This document shows, in pieces, positions 28,001 to 37,789 of a stretch of 64,000 bases of DNA. A program made the translations under genes and the position numbers. The number at the start of each line of letters is the position of its first letter. Position 1 is the stretch's first letter. Under the pieces are notes generated by a model. The model saw only the letters and a program-made list of their open reading frames with translations. It was not told the DNA's origin and did not search any database. The stretch comes from Brumicola pallidula DSM 14239 = ACAM 615 (lineage in GTDB: Bacteria > Pseudomonadota > Gammaproteobacteria > Enterobacterales > Alteromonadaceae): NCBI RefSeq assembly GCF_000428905.1, contig NZ_AUAV01000025.1:28470-92469 (forward strand), in the 5' to 3' direction.

Positions 28001-29932
28001 GGTATTGATTGTCAAACCACTCCTTTCACCGTTGTGGGTGTTGGTGACATGGCCGGTGATGTTTTTGGAAATGGCATGCTGTTATCTGAAAAAACGCAAA
28101 TTGTATGTGCGTTTAACCATCTGCATATATTCTTTGATCCAAACCCAGATGAAAAAGCCAGTTACAAAGAACGGCTTCGCTTGTTTGAAGATCCATCGCT
28201 GAGCTGGGATGATTACAACAGAAAGCTGATTTCAAAAGGTGGTGGTATATTCAAACGCTCTGTAAAAGCGATTCCGTTGTCATCGGAGATGAAAAAGTGC
28301 TTGGGTACTCGCCAAACTACGATGACGCCAAATGAATTGATCCGCAACACCTTAAAAATGCCGGTTGATCTTATCTGGAATGGCGGAATTGGTACTTACG
28401 TCAAAAGTTCAAAAGAGTCACATACCGACGTTGGCGACAGAGCGAACGATACTACACGCGTCGACGGCAAAGATGTGAAAGCTAAAATTATAGGTGAGGG
28501 CGGTAATTTAGGTTTAACTCAACTCGGTCGTATTGAATTAGCAGCAAATGGTGTTTTGGTTAACACTGACTTTATTGACAATGTGGGCGGTGTAGATTGC
28601 TCGGATAATGAAGTTAACATTAAGATTTTATTAAATACCTTAGTCAATGCTGGCGATTTAACATTAAAACAGCGAAACGCATTGTTATATGAGATGACCG
28701 ATGACGTCTCCGAAATTGTTATTCAAGATTGCTACCGCCAAACACAGTCAATTTCAATTACTCATTTGGCCGGTGTAAAACAACTCAAAGAACAACTACG
28801 CTTCATTCACGGTTTAGAGAAAGAAGGGCTGCTCAACAGAGAACTCGAGTTCATCCCTTCAGATGACGAAATTTCAGACCGAGTGATAACAGGACAAGGT
28901 CTCACAAGACCCGAACTTAGCGTACTAATCGCGTATGGTAAAATGGTATTAAAAGATAAGTTCAATATCCCACAAATTACCAACAATCCATATTACGATA
29001 AGTTGTTAGTTAATGCTTTCCCTCCGGTATTACGAGAGAAGTATCATGCCCAAATGCAGGAGCATCCTCTTCGCAGTGAGATTATTGCGACTAAATTAAC
29101 CAATGAAATGGTTAACGACATGGGCTTAAATTTTGTTTATCGTTTACAAGAAGAGACGGGGGCCCTTGTTGAACAAGTTGCAGAAGCATACACAGTAGTA
29201 AAAGGTGTGTTAGACGTGTCCTCGCTATGGGAAAGTGTCGAGGCTCTGGATAATAAGATTGATGCCCAATTGCAATTAAATATATTAGACAAGATGCGCC
29301 GAATCTTACGTAGAACCTGTCGTTGGTATATTCGCCACGGTGGTAAAACAAACAATATTGAAAAATCGATTAGTCGTTATAAGCCCGCTTTTAAGGCTGT
29401 GTCGGAAAATTTAGGTAGCTATTTGGTTGCTGCTGAGTTTGAAGAGGTTCAAGCTGATACAAAACGCTTAATTGAAGCAAAAGTACCTAAAGAGATTGCT
29501 TATCGAGTAGCGGGCTTAAGTAATATGTTTTCTAGTATGGACTTAGCTCAAATTGCTGAAACTGAGAATCGACCTGTTGAAGTCGTTGCGCGACTTTACT
29601 ATCAATTGGGATCACGATTTGAGTTGCATTGGTTCTTAGAACAAATTAACCAACAATCAGTTTCAAACCATTGGCAAGCATTGGCGAGGGCTTCTTACAG
29701 AGAAGAACTTGATTGGCAGCAACGTTCATTAACGACCGTTTTGTTGAACATTGAACCAGGTGAGACAGATGCGGATAAGATTCTGAACGACTGGTGTAAA
29801 GCAAATAAAGACGTGCTAAAGCGTTGGTATCACATGATGGCAGAGTTTAAAACCTCAGATAATCACGAATTTGCTAAATTTTCTGTCGCATTAAGAGAAT
29901 TGATGCTGTTAAGCGTGAAGGCAAACCATTAG
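25094..29932 (+). CDS. gdhB: NAD-specific glutamate dehydrogenase, large (180-kDa) type
   Basis: 1612-residue enzyme that oxidises L-glutamate to 2-oxoglutarate and ammonia with NAD+. The long N-terminal half carries ACT-like regulatory regions (for example IIEIIVKDMPFLVDSVRMAI). The catalytic core around residues 790-1230 shows KVARGGLRWSDRQEDFRTEI, the lysine-containing VPVGAKGGFV, and a nucleotide-binding GVGDMAGDVFGNGML segment. The length fits the class known from Pseudomonas and Streptomyces. It is monocistronic: 255 bp of upstream DNA and a strong terminator behind it. It probably serves glutamate catabolism. The symbol gdhB follows Pseudomonas use. Confidence 0.95.
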   Translation: MSVTTLQHSVLLERVFSLIDEKVDNGDATLIQKFGQLLYKNMSFEDINGRSDSDLYGATLSLWQLTQTFKADSPCIKVFNPEISKHGWQSSHTIIEIIVKDMPFLVDSVRMAINRFGFAAHLLLHSPMHVTRNKDNKVTGFVDSKSKSTKDSSETVIFIEIDRQAKRSDIDKLRTELLSVVDEVSLSVSDWLPMREKLAEITKNFEKSKSVASSAIKSQGKTFLNWLNDHNFTLMGYRYYQVKAIEGDHRWIPENDSSLGLMKNSINDRQRVLSNLPTTARDAALSDNPLILTKTNSRARVHRPAYMDYVGIKEFDTEGHVTGEHRFLGLYSASFYNSSATDLPMLREKIDRMCEISGFDKGTHAYKAFVNIVETYPRDELLQTSDEELAQIIKGIFQMQERGISRLFVRKDAFGRYYSCLVYVPRERYNTLLREETQALLKRSFRSDEEVEFNTYFSESVYARTHYIVRVKNNNMEFDVKEIEDNLIELTKSWQDKLAAKITSAYGEAKGKAIQKKYVNAFNRSYAEYSLPSAALVDIERIELLSDDNKLDMLFYRPQEQSVESNIVKLKLYHGHVPIHLSDVLPMLENFGLRVIDESPFRVTNDEGKVSWIMDFTMLHKNGQNFHMEKVQELFQDAFTKTWNKSLEDDGFNRLILSAGIRGRNVTILRAYAKYMRQIGTSFSIDYMANTLSNYPDIATDVVSLFRLLFCPTIKRMPKKVEALKTEILAKLDNVSNLDDDRIIRRYLELLNATVRTNFYQNDNEGNEKSYISFKLLPSQINDMPLPVPKFEIFVYSPRVEGVHLRGGKVARGGLRWSDRQEDFRTEILGLVKAQQVKNTVIVPVGAKGGFVCKAMPTEADRPTIQAEGQACYKIFVRSLLDITDNIIEGVVIPPKDVIRLDEDDPYLVVAADKGTATFSDIANGISDEFRFWLGDAFASGGSVGYDHKKMGITARGAWESVKRHFREIGIDCQTTPFTVVGVGDMAGDVFGNGMLLSEKTQIVCAFNHLHIFFDPNPDEKASYKERLRLFEDPSLSWDDYNRKLISKGGGIFKRSVKAIPLSSEMKKCLGTRQTTMTPNELIRNTLKMPVDLIWNGGIGTYVKSSKESHTDVGDRANDTTRVDGKDVKAKIIGEGGNLGLTQLGRIELAANGVLVNTDFIDNVGGVDCSDNEVNIKILLNTLVNAGDLTLKQRNALLYEMTDDVSEIVIQDCYRQTQSISITHLAGVKQLKEQLRFIHGLEKEGLLNRELEFIPSDDEISDRVITGQGLTRPELSVLIAYGKMVLKDKFNIPQITNNPYYDKLLVNAFPPVLREKYHAQMQEHPLRSEIIATKLTNEMVNDMGLNFVYRLQEETGALVEQVAEAYTVVKGVLDVSSLWESVEALDNKIDAQLQLNILDKMRRILRRTCRWYIRHGGKTNNIEKSISRYKPAFKAVSENLGSYLVAAEFEEVQADTKRLIEAKVPKEIAYRVAGLSNMFSSMDLAQIAETENRPVEVVARLYYQLGSRFELHWFLEQINQQSVSNHWQALARASYREELDWQQRSLTTVLLNIEPGETDADKILNDWCKANKDVLKRWYHMMAEFKTSDNHEFAKFSVALRELMLLSVKANH

Positions 29933-29951
29933 AATATACCCGTTTGCAAAT

Positions 29952-29976
29952 AGCCCTGCTTCGCGGGGCTTTTTTT
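29952..29976 (+). terminator. Terminator after the glutamate dehydrogenase gene
   Basis: Stem AGCCCTGC/GCGGGGCT with a TTC loop (one wobble) followed by six to seven T. Confidence 0.9.
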
Positions 29977-29990
29977 AGTTTGGGGAAACA

Positions 29991-30995
29991 GTGTATTCTT
30001 TTGTTCAAAAATTTTTATTAAATCGTGATCCTGAATGGAGCCACGACGCAACTATTGCTTTTCTTAAGCGTTCTCAACGTAATTTTATGTCAGGTTTTTA
30101 TGCACAAAAACTGCCTGACAAACCGGTGAATTGCTTAGGAATGATATTCAAGAATCCGGTTGGCTTGGCTGCAGGGTTAGATAAAAACGGTGAGTGCATC
30201 GATGCGTTCGCCGCTATGGGTTTTGGTTTCATCGAAGTTGGTACTGTAACCCCAAAACCTCAGTCAGGTAACGAAAAACCTCGCTTATTCAGGCTTGCAG
30301 AACACAACGCAATTATCAATCGAATGGGTTTTAATAATAAAGGTGTCGATTATTTGGTCGATCAGGTCAAAAAGATGAAGTACAACGGCATCTTAGGCAT
30401 AAATATTGGTAAAAATAAAACCACCCCAGACGAAAATGCCTTAGACGATTATTTATATTGTTTGAATAAAGTATATGGTTTTGCTTCATATATTACAGTC
30501 AATATTTCTTCTCCAAACACTCCCGGTTTGCGTAATCTGCAATATGGAGAAGCACTTGACAGTTTATTAGCAGGATTAAAACACAGACAATTAGCGCTTG
30601 AAATCGAACATAAAAAGTATGTGCCAATATTGATAAAAATTGCACCGGACCTAAGCGATGATGAAGTTAAATCGATTGCTGCTTCATTAATAAATTCAAA
30701 AATGGATGGCGTTATTGCGACCAATACAACAATCGACCGTGAGCTGGTTAAAGGTCATCCGCATGCTAACGAGGCGGGCGGTTTGAGTGGCGAAGTACTG
30801 ACTGAAAAAAGTCTCGCTATGACAAAAATATTAGCCAAAGCGCTCGATGGAAAAATACCAATTATCGGTGTGGGCGGCATTAGTAGTCCACATGATGTAA
30901 AATTACGAATTCAAGCAGGAGCTACATTAGTTCAAGTTTATTCATCTTTCATTTATCAAGGTCCACCACTTATAAAGGAGCTTGTTAATGCATAA
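29991..30995 (+). CDS. pyrD: Dihydroorotate dehydrogenase (quinone), class 2
   Basis: Membrane-associated flavoenzyme of pyrimidine synthesis, oxidising dihydroorotate to orotate with quinone as acceptor. Visible signatures: [41 protein letters not shown], and [11 protein letters not shown] with the class 2 catalytic Ser. The N-terminal helix ([15 protein letters not shown]) is the quinone-site extension typical of class 2. The start is GTG with GGGGAA before it. Length 334. Its last codons overlap the start of rlmKL, which has a strong AAGGAG inside the pyrD coding region. Confidence 0.96.
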   Translation: MYSFVQKFLLNRDPEWSHDATIAFLKRSQRNFMSGFYAQKLPDKPVNCLGMIFKNPVGLAAGLDKNGECIDAFAAMGFGFIEVGTVTPKPQSGNEKPRLFRLAEHNAIINRMGFNNKGVDYLVDQVKKMKYNGILGINIGKNKTTPDENALDDYLYCLNKVYGFASYITVNISSPNTPGLRNLQYGEALDSLLAGLKHRQLALEIEHKKYVPILIKIAPDLSDDEVKSIAASLINSKMDGVIATNTTIDRELVKGHPHANEAGGLSGEVLTEKSLAMTKILAKALDGKIPIIGVGGISSPHDVKLRIQAGATLVQVYSSFIYQGPPLIKELVNA

Positions 30996-33222
30996 GCTAA
31001 TTGTAACGACGTCTAAAGGATTAGATGAACTACTCAAAACAGAAGTTGAGCAAATACTTAATCAGTTTAATCTTGCCCCTGCCATCGCTGATACTGCACA
31101 TAGCGAGGATTCAGAGGATAGCCCTGGTGACTACGAATTACCTACCTTGCAACTGCAACCTGGTCAGGTATCGTTTACAGGAACCTTAAAAGATGCGTAT
31201 CAATTATGCCTGCATTCAAGATTGGCTAACAGAGTGTTACTGGTTGTCGCCGAGGGCAAAGTAAACAGCGCTGAAGAATTATATGACGTTGCTAAAGAAG
31301 CTGATTGGCCGTCACAATTTGATGCTTACGTTCCCTTCATGATCCAGTTTAACGGCACTAACAATGCAATTAATAACAGTCAGTTTGGTGCACTCAAAGT
31401 AAAAGATGCCATTGTTGATCAATTCCAAGAAGAGGGACATGAACGTCCATCAGTAGATAAACTCAAGCCCGGTATTGTTATTCAAGCTAGGTTGCGACGC
31501 GATAACCTGCATTTGTGTATCGATCTTTCTGGTGGCAGTTTACATAAAAGAGGTTATCGTACTGGTGCTGGTGAAGCGCCACTGAAGGAACACGTCGCTG
31601 CGGGTATTTTAATGCGCAGTGGCTGGGCCCAAAATAAAAACAGCGTGCTCTTGGATCCAATGTGTGGTTCGGGAACTATTCCGATTGAAGCTGCAATGAT
31701 GGCTGCCAACATACCGCCAAATTTAGCTAAAGAAACATGGGGATTTGAACATTGGAATCAGCATGAGCCAAGCATATTTGATGGCGTTGTAGAACAAGCC
31801 AAAAAGCATATAACAGTGCCTAGTGCGCCTATTTACGCTTATGATTTAAGTACTACCTTAGTTGAACTGGCAGAGCAAAATGCTGTGAGGGCAGGCGTTG
31901 CAGATTATATTACATTTAAACAATGTGATGTATTGGACGCCGTTGTTATTGACGCAACTGACGGTAAGTTAGCTGCAGGTAACAATGCGAGTGAAACAGT
32001 GACTAGTCAGACTGACAGTAAAGGCTATATCGTTTCTAATCCACCTTATGGTGAGCGACTTGGTGAATACACCTCATTGCTACCATTATTTGATAAGCTA
32101 GGACATCATTTTAAAAAACATTTTGCTTTTTGGCATGTGTCCTTATTAAGTTCAAATCAAGACCTGCTTAAAGCATTAAAGCTTAGATATACCAAAAGTT
32201 ATAAACTAATGAACGGTAAACTTGAGTGTGTGCTTGTAAATTACCATATTAGTGGTCAAAATCTTGAAATATTCGATAGTCAAACGGATGAAAATCATGA
32301 ATTTGCTAACCGTTTGCGAAAGAATTTAAAAAGACTGAAACCTTGGTTAAAACGCAGTAACACCAACGCTTATCGTGTTTATGACGCCGACTTACCACAC
32401 TACAACGTTGCCATAGATATATACAATGATTGGGTCGTGGTTCAAGAGTATGCAGCGCCTAAGGATGTTCCAGAGGAAAAAGCAAAACAACGTCTGCAAG
32501 AAGCGCTTATTCATATTCCTAAAGTAATGGGTATTCCATCAAATAAAATGTCTGTCAAAGTTCGACGTCAAAACAAAGGTAAAGAACAATATGAAAAAGT
32601 GGCTCAAAAAGGGCAGCGAGTTATTGTTCAGGAACACGATGCACAGTTTTATATTAATCCAACAGACTACTTAGATGTGGGTTTGTTTTTAGATCATCGT
32701 GATACTAGGTTGATGTTTAAACAACGATGTGCAAACAAAGATGTTCTTAACTTATTCGGTTATACTGGCAGCGTGTCAGTGCATGCGGCGCAAGCAAAAG
32801 CGAAAAGTGTCACAACCGTTGATATGTCAAATACTTATTTAGATTGGGCAAGAGACAACTTTGCATTAAACAAACTCAACGGTTCATTCCAGTTTGTGCA
32901 AGAAGATTGTTTAAAATGGTTAACTAGACAGCATGCTAAATATGATTTGATGTTTATTGACCCACCGTCGTTTTCAAATTCTAAACGGATGGACGATACT
33001 TGGGACGTACAACGGGACCATGTTAGCTTGTTAACTGATGCTAAAGATTGCTTAAAAACAGATGGAGAAATCTTTTTTAGTACTAATTTACGTCAATTTA
33101 AATTAGATCAGGCAGCTGTTGAGGAACTCGGGTTTACAATAGAAGATATTACCCAAAAGTCGATCCCAGAAGATTTTAAACGTAATCAAAAAATTCATAA
33201 GTGTTGGATATTGACCTTGTGA
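30988..33222 (+). CDS. rlmL: Bifunctional 23S rRNA methyltransferase RlmKL (m2G2445 and m7G2069)
   Basis: Two fused SAM-dependent methyltransferases for 23S rRNA: the N-terminal RlmL part (THUMP domain, [25 protein letters not shown]) and the C-terminal RlmK part ([28 protein letters not shown]). I chose the ATG at 30988 because AAGGAG lies seven bases upstream; an in-frame TTG at 30982 is less likely. It gives 744 residues, somewhat longer than the E. coli 702; a Gly/Ser/Asp-rich insertion near residues 38-50 and another near 330-345 account for part. It overlaps pyrD by 8 bp and the glutaredoxin-like gene by 4 bp. Confidence 0.95.
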   Translation: MHKLIVTTSKGLDELLKTEVEQILNQFNLAPAIADTAHSEDSEDSPGDYELPTLQLQPGQVSFTGTLKDAYQLCLHSRLANRVLLVVAEGKVNSAEELYDVAKEADWPSQFDAYVPFMIQFNGTNNAINNSQFGALKVKDAIVDQFQEEGHERPSVDKLKPGIVIQARLRRDNLHLCIDLSGGSLHKRGYRTGAGEAPLKEHVAAGILMRSGWAQNKNSVLLDPMCGSGTIPIEAAMMAANIPPNLAKETWGFEHWNQHEPSIFDGVVEQAKKHITVPSAPIYAYDLSTTLVELAEQNAVRAGVADYITFKQCDVLDAVVIDATDGKLAAGNNASETVTSQTDSKGYIVSNPPYGERLGEYTSLLPLFDKLGHHFKKHFAFWHVSLLSSNQDLLKALKLRYTKSYKLMNGKLECVLVNYHISGQNLEIFDSQTDENHEFANRLRKNLKRLKPWLKRSNTNAYRVYDADLPHYNVAIDIYNDWVVVQEYAAPKDVPEEKAKQRLQEALIHIPKVMGIPSNKMSVKVRRQNKGKEQYEKVAQKGQRVIVQEHDAQFYINPTDYLDVGLFLDHRDTRLMFKQRCANKDVLNLFGYTGSVSVHAAQAKAKSVTTVDMSNTYLDWARDNFALNKLNGSFQFVQEDCLKWLTRQHAKYDLMFIDPPSFSNSKRMDDTWDVQRDHVSLLTDAKDCLKTDGEIFFSTNLRQFKLDQAAVEELGFTIEDITQKSIPEDFKRNQKIHKCWILTL

Positions 33223-33509
33223 AATTAATTTTATATACCGGACCAAATTGTTCTTTGTGTGATTTAGCGTTCGATATTGTCGAGCAATTTAATGCGCTAC
33301 AGCCAAAGGCAACGAGTGAGTCTACTTTCCAACTTAGTCCATCAGGTAGTCAATTTGAACACGTTGAACTAGAAACAATCAATATTAGAGATTCTGCGGA
33401 TTTGTATCATTTATACGCCGTTAGAATTCCTGTATTGAAGAAAACGGATGATGAATCCGAACTAGGTTGGCCATTTACACTTGAAGATTTAATTGAGTTT
33501 TTACAATGA
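33219..33509 (+). CDS. Glutaredoxin-like (DUF836) protein
   Basis: About 96 residues; the segment LILYTGPNCSLCDLAFDIV holds the CxxC redox motif of a thioredoxin/glutaredoxin fold, and RIPVLKK is the expected cis-Pro segment. I use the GTG at 33219, which overlaps the rlmKL stop as GTGA; a GTG at 33201 would add six residues inside rlmKL. The insertion between the first helix and strand 3 (PKATSESTFQLSPSGSQ) is longer than in small DUF836 proteins. Its stop overlaps the uup ATG (ATGA). Likely a cytosolic thiol oxidoreductase with unknown partner. Confidence 0.82.
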   Translation: MKLILYTGPNCSLCDLAFDIVEQFNALQPKATSESTFQLSPSGSQFEHVELETINIRDSADLYHLYAVRIPVLKKTDDESELGWPFTLEDLIEFLQ

Positions 33510-35437
33510 ATTTAATGCAACTAAAAAATGCCTCTATTTTATTTGGGCAACCACCATTATTAGACAAGATCGCTTTAAATATACAAAGCGGCGAGCGAGT
33601 CTGTGTGGTTGGTCGCAACGGTAGTGGAAAATCTACCCTTCTAAAAGTGATCGCAGGTGAAACGAAATTAGACGAAGGGCAAATGATACTGCCAACAGGG
33701 ACGGTAGTATCAAGATTACCGCAGGATCCACCGCAAGATATTAGCGGTGATATATTTGATTATGTTGCTGAAGGTTTAGAAGATGTCGCGCAAATACTAA
33801 AAGACTATCACCACATAATCAATATTATTGGTGGCGATCCGAGCGAGAAAAATCTTAATCGAATGCAAGAATTGCAAGAGCAATTAGATTCGAGAAACGC
33901 ATGGCAGTTTGAACAGCGCATAAGTAATGTACTGACTCAACTTCAGCTAGAACCAGACCAGATGTTATCAGAATTATCAGGTGGTTGGAGAAGAAAGGCG
34001 GCATTAGCAAGAGCGTTAGTGAGTGAACCGGATCTTCTATTATTGGATGAGCCAACTAACCACCTTGATATCGATATGGTGCAGTGGTTAGAAAAAGCAC
34101 TACTTAATTATAACGGCGCAATCATATTTATTAGCCATGACAGGGCGTTTATACGTAAGTTAGCCACGCGTATAGTAGATATAGATCGCGGCCAAGTAGT
34201 CAGTTACCCCGGGAATTACGAAACTTATTTAGAGCAAAAAGCGCACGATTTAGAAGTTGAGCAGACCAGCAACCGCGAGTTTGACAAAAAACTGGCCAAA
34301 GAAGAAGTTTGGATAAGACAAGGTATTAAAGCCAGACGAACCAGAAATGAAGGTCGAGTTAGAGCGCTTAAAGCACTCAGAGATGAATACAGTTCGCGTC
34401 GAAACGTCACTGGCAATGCGGTTATAAACCGAAATGCGGGCGGAAAATCAGGTAAGCGTATTTTTGAAACTGACGGGTTATTCTTTAATTTTGAAGACAA
34501 GCTATTGGTCGAAAATCTAAATCTACTTATTACGCGCGGTGAAAAAATTGCATTAATTGGTGGCAACGGTTGTGGTAAAAGTACACTAATTAAGCTGTTA
34601 CTCGGTGAGTTAGAAGCAAGTCAGGGTGACATATTCAGAGGAACCAATATAGAGGTTGCTTACTTTGATCAACATCGTACTGCGCTAGACCTCGATAAGT
34701 CAGTGATTGATGTCATCGCGGACGGTAAAAGAGAAGTTACGATCAACGGTAATACACGCCATGTTATGGGGTATTTACAAGATTATTTGTTTTCGCCTGA
34801 GCATGTAAATGCCCCTGTATCTACTTTATCGGGTGGTGAAAGAAATAGATTAGTGTTGGCAAAACTCATGTTAAAACCCAGCAACTTGCTGGTACTCGAT
34901 GAACCAACTAACGATCTGGATGTCGAAACCCTCGAATTACTGGAATCCCTATTAGTAGATTATGAGGGAACCGTATTATTGGTAAGCCATGATAGAGAAT
35001 TTGTTGATAACGTAGTGACTTCAAGCTTAGTTTTTGAAGGAAACGGAATTATTAAACAATTCGTTGGCGGTTATACTGATATGCGAAATTGGTACGATGA
35101 AAAAGCACTATCAGAGAAAAAAATGAACGAAGGCGTTGTAATGCGGACTAAAAACAACGTAGAGCGAGAAAAGCCGGTGACTAGTGCTTCTACTGGAAGC
35201 CACAAAAAGCTATCATACAAAGATAATAAAGAACTCGAAGATTTACCTAAAAAAATTGAAAAAATGGAAGATGAACAAAAAGGATTACAACTGCAAGTTA
35301 GTACATCTGATTTTTATCAGAAAGGTGCCGATGTAACCCAACCCGTTCTGGATAAGTTAGCAACCATTGAGCAATTATTGTCAGTCGCTTATAAGCGCTG
35401 GGATGAATTAGAAAGTTTACAAAATAACAAGCAGTAA
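33506..35437 (+). CDS. uup: ABC-F family ATPase Uup
   Basis: A 643-residue soluble protein with two ABC domains: Walker A GRNGSGKST and GGNGCGKST, signatures LSGGW and LSGGE, and Walker B segments LLLLDEPTNHLD and LLVLDEPTNDLD. The C-terminal coiled-coil tail (about 560-643, Lys/Glu-rich) is typical of Uup. ABC-F proteins act at the ribosome, and Uup also affects precise excision of transposons and branched DNA. It is translationally coupled to the glutaredoxin-like gene. The order rlmL-uup-rmf-fabA resembles that of E. coli. Confidence 0.94.
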   Translation: MNLMQLKNASILFGQPPLLDKIALNIQSGERVCVVGRNGSGKSTLLKVIAGETKLDEGQMILPTGTVVSRLPQDPPQDISGDIFDYVAEGLEDVAQILKDYHHIINIIGGDPSEKNLNRMQELQEQLDSRNAWQFEQRISNVLTQLQLEPDQMLSELSGGWRRKAALARALVSEPDLLLLDEPTNHLDIDMVQWLEKALLNYNGAIIFISHDRAFIRKLATRIVDIDRGQVVSYPGNYETYLEQKAHDLEVEQTSNREFDKKLAKEEVWIRQGIKARRTRNEGRVRALKALRDEYSSRRNVTGNAVINRNAGGKSGKRIFETDGLFFNFEDKLLVENLNLLITRGEKIALIGGNGCGKSTLIKLLLGELEASQGDIFRGTNIEVAYFDQHRTALDLDKSVIDVIADGKREVTINGNTRHVMGYLQDYLFSPEHVNAPVSTLSGGERNRLVLAKLMLKPSNLLVLDEPTNDLDVETLELLESLLVDYEGTVLLVSHDREFVDNVVTSSLVFEGNGIIKQFVGGYTDMRNWYDEKALSEKKMNEGVVMRTKNNVEREKPVTSASTGSHKKLSYKDNKELEDLPKKIEKMEDEQKGLQLQVSTSDFYQKGADVTQPVLDKLATIEQLLSVAYKRWDELESLQNNKQ

Positions 35438-35448
35438 CAGGATAATTA

Positions 35449-37137
35449 ATGAAATTTACTCGATTGGCGTCAGCAGTGTTACTTTGCACTGCATCGCTCC
35501 CAATTTTAGCCGCATCATATACAGTCACTGAATTGGCGACAGATACGCTAGGTCAAAATCAATACGCTGTTTCTATTGATAATACAGGCCTTATGTTAAC
35601 CGCTATTGAAAATATTTATAATGCGCCAGTAGACTTGTCTACGATCGACTTTGAAAACGCGTTTATTATTGCAGGTCTGACTGACATTGAGGCTGCTAGG
35701 AACGGTCAATTTAATCTTGCTGACTATACTTTTTTAATTGCCAGGGCTATTGCAGGCTCAAGCAATTTTAGTTTTTTCACACAACAACTTGGTCGTATGC
35801 AAGCGTATAAAACTGACGGCTCTGAGGCTAATTTCGATTATATCAATGCCTTCGATACCGAAACAGAAGCCTTGGGTGGATTTTCGCGTGCGATGGAAAC
35901 CACGCCAAGAGATTCGACCGCTGGGACCCATATCGTCGGTAACACGGTGGGGCCATTCAGAACAATTGATTACGTGAACCTAAATGGCGAAAATGTAAAG
36001 TATATTGTAAGTGATTTTGACCAACGTGCCTTTGTGCAAGTTGGCGAAAATGTAACGCCATTATTGCCAATCGATACAACCTTGGGTGGCACAAGCCAGG
36101 TTAATCGAATTAATGTTAATTATGTTGCCGCTGGCAGTGGTTCAATCGAAGCGACCAGTGCATTAACGACCGGCTTAGCCAATTGTGCTGATGATGAAAT
36201 TCGTGGCGATCAGCCAATCGAGGCATGCCTTCGCAGTATCATTACAGTAACGAGTAATGGCGCCTTAACAAGACGCTCTGATTTATGGCTACAACGTGCG
36301 CATTTATGGTCTATGGATGTCGAAGGAACGGTTACTGATACACGCACCTTCGGGACTTTAGTCACTGATGAAGAACCTGCTTTACAAGGTTCAAGCCAAG
36401 CCTTAGATGTCAACATCGACGGCATTGGTGTTGGTGTTGCTAGTGTAAAAGTTGCTGATGGAAGCTTACAATCAACCGCTGCTACTATGTTTTTGCCAAG
36501 CGGCGAAGTGGTGCAAATCATAGATGATGAAGGCCTGTTGCCAAATAGTGCTATTTCAATAAATGATATTGGCTATGTCGTTGGACTTAGAAGACAAAGA
36601 ATTAACAACATTCCACGAAATAAAATGTTTATCTATAATAGGAATGATGGCAGCGTGACGTTCCCTGACGATTTCTTTGATAATTCAAGCACCGTTCCAC
36701 GCTCAATTAATAATAACAATCTAGTGGTTGGTTCTGCAGACGTTGAGGCGACCAGAGTCACCAACAGAAAAACTGCTGCATTTATTTATGACATTGAAGC
36801 TGATACTTTTACTAACTTAAACACATTAGTTAAATGCGACAGTCCGTTTAATTTTATTGAAGCAATAGATATTAATGATAGCAATGAAATTATAGTCTCA
36901 GCGTTGACCAAAAAAGCCGCCAGAAATGCCCGTGGTGAGCTTATAAAAGATGATGCCGGAGAGGACGTGCTGGTAGATACTATTGTTACATTAAAGCTGA
37001 ATCCGACAGGTCAGCCGCCAACTATTTGCTCTAACGACGATCTAGGTATTCCAGATAGGCAAGGAGCAAGTACGGGAATATTGATGTTTACGCTACTGAC
37101 CTTTGCAGCATTCTTTAGAAGACGCGTAAAACAATAA
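35449..37137 (+). CDS. DUF3466 family exported protein with C-terminal anchor
   Basis: 562 residues with a signal peptide (about 1-22, LASAVLLCTASLPILA) and repeats of the type ISINDIGYVVGL, SINNNNLVVGSA and INDSNEII, as in DUF3466 and extracellular repeat (HAF-like) proteins. The C-terminus is a hydrophobic helix (TGILMFTLLTFAAFF) followed by RRRVKQ, a sorting-signal-like layout resembling GlyGly-CTERM tails, although the usual GG is replaced by GAS. Function unknown. It lies 11 bp after uup and ends with a terminator. Confidence 0.8.
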   Translation: MKFTRLASAVLLCTASLPILAASYTVTELATDTLGQNQYAVSIDNTGLMLTAIENIYNAPVDLSTIDFENAFIIAGLTDIEAARNGQFNLADYTFLIARAIAGSSNFSFFTQQLGRMQAYKTDGSEANFDYINAFDTETEALGGFSRAMETTPRDSTAGTHIVGNTVGPFRTIDYVNLNGENVKYIVSDFDQRAFVQVGENVTPLLPIDTTLGGTSQVNRINVNYVAAGSGSIEATSALTTGLANCADDEIRGDQPIEACLRSIITVTSNGALTRRSDLWLQRAHLWSMDVEGTVTDTRTFGTLVTDEEPALQGSSQALDVNIDGIGVGVASVKVADGSLQSTAATMFLPSGEVVQIIDDEGLLPNSAISINDIGYVVGLRRQRINNIPRNKMFIYNRNDGSVTFPDDFFDNSSTVPRSINNNNLVVGSADVEATRVTNRKTAAFIYDIEADTFTNLNTLVKCDSPFNFIEAIDINDSNEIIVSALTKKAARNARGELIKDDAGEDVLVDTIVTLKLNPTGQPPTICSNDDLGIPDRQGASTGILMFTLLTFAAFFRRRVKQ

Positions 37138-37157
37138 AATTGAGTTAGCTATTATGA

Positions 37158-37183
37158 AAGCCCCATTGGTCGGGGCTTTTTTT
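37158..37183 (+). terminator. Terminator after the DUF3466 gene
   Basis: Stem AAGCCCC/GGGGCTT with loop ATTGGTC, followed by seven T. Confidence 0.9.
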
Positions 37184-37418
37184 GTTTTAATAACTGTTGG
37201 ATCTAAAAAAGCAGTTTTATAGACAAAATTAAACCAATAAAACATTTCAATACTTTTCAGTATGTTATTCAAAAAACGGTGAAACCGTCAAAATTTAGAC
37301 ATTGAACTTTCCTCACCAAAAAGCTATGTATAGAAGTGTAACAAAGGAAATAAGTTGACTAAAATTGAATCAATTTCATTTCCTGTTGTTGCCTTTTTTA
37401 GCCAAGAGAGGTTTAACT

Positions 37419-37595
37419 ATGAAAACACAAAAAAGAGATAAGTTAACACGTGCACATGCAAAAGGTTATCAAGCGGGTATAACACATCGTTCAAAAGAAT
37501 TATGTCCATTTCGAGCTATTCAAGCTCGGTCGGAATGGTTAGGGGGGTGGAGAGAAGCCCTCACCGACAGACAATCCGGCTTAGTAGGCCGCTAA
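37419..37595 (+). CDS. rmf: Ribosome modulation factor
   Basis: 58-residue basic protein that dimerises 70S ribosomes into 100S particles in stationary phase. It matches Rmf along its length: KTQKRDKLTRAHAKGYQAG, RSKELCPF, and SEWLGGWREALTDR. I use the ATG at 37419 with AGAGAGG before it; a longer frame starting at 37365 would add 18 residues not found in Rmf. The gene has about 235 bp of AT-rich upstream DNA and its own terminator, so it is a single unit. The fabA gene follows on the opposite strand; rmf and fabA are also neighbours in E. coli. Confidence 0.96.
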   Translation: MKTQKRDKLTRAHAKGYQAGITHRSKELCPFRAIQARSEWLGGWREALTDRQSGLVGR

Positions 37596-37620
37596 CACAT
37601 ACAATAAATTACGTGCAAGA

Positions 37621-37644
37621 AGCCCAACTGATGTTGGGCTTTTG
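37621..37644 (+). terminator. Terminator after rmf
   Basis: Perfect 8-bp stem AGCCCAAC/GTTGGGCT with a TGAT loop and TTTT. Confidence 0.9.
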
Positions 37645-37664
37645 TCATTTTAGCGTTGCAGAAG

Positions 37665-37739
37665 TGTCGCTTACATAAATGTCGCTTACATAAATGTCGC
37701 TTACATAAATGTCGCTTACATAAATAACGCTTACATAAA
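37665..37739. repeat. 15-bp tandem repeat, five copies
   Basis: Four perfect copies of TGTCGCTTACATAAA and a fifth with two changes (TAACGCTTACATAAA), head to tail without spacers, followed by a partial unit (TAACTA). It lies between the convergent genes rmf and fabA. The 15-bp period and lack of spacers make it a minisatellite, not a CRISPR array. Confidence 0.97.
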
Positions 37740-37789
37740 TAACTACAGTGCTATTAAAACAAAAAATCACATGAAATCGACAACTTACT

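Noticed and set aside
37665..37739. CRISPR-like array
   Set aside because: The 15-bp units are directly adjacent without spacers and no cas genes are near; it is a minisatellite.
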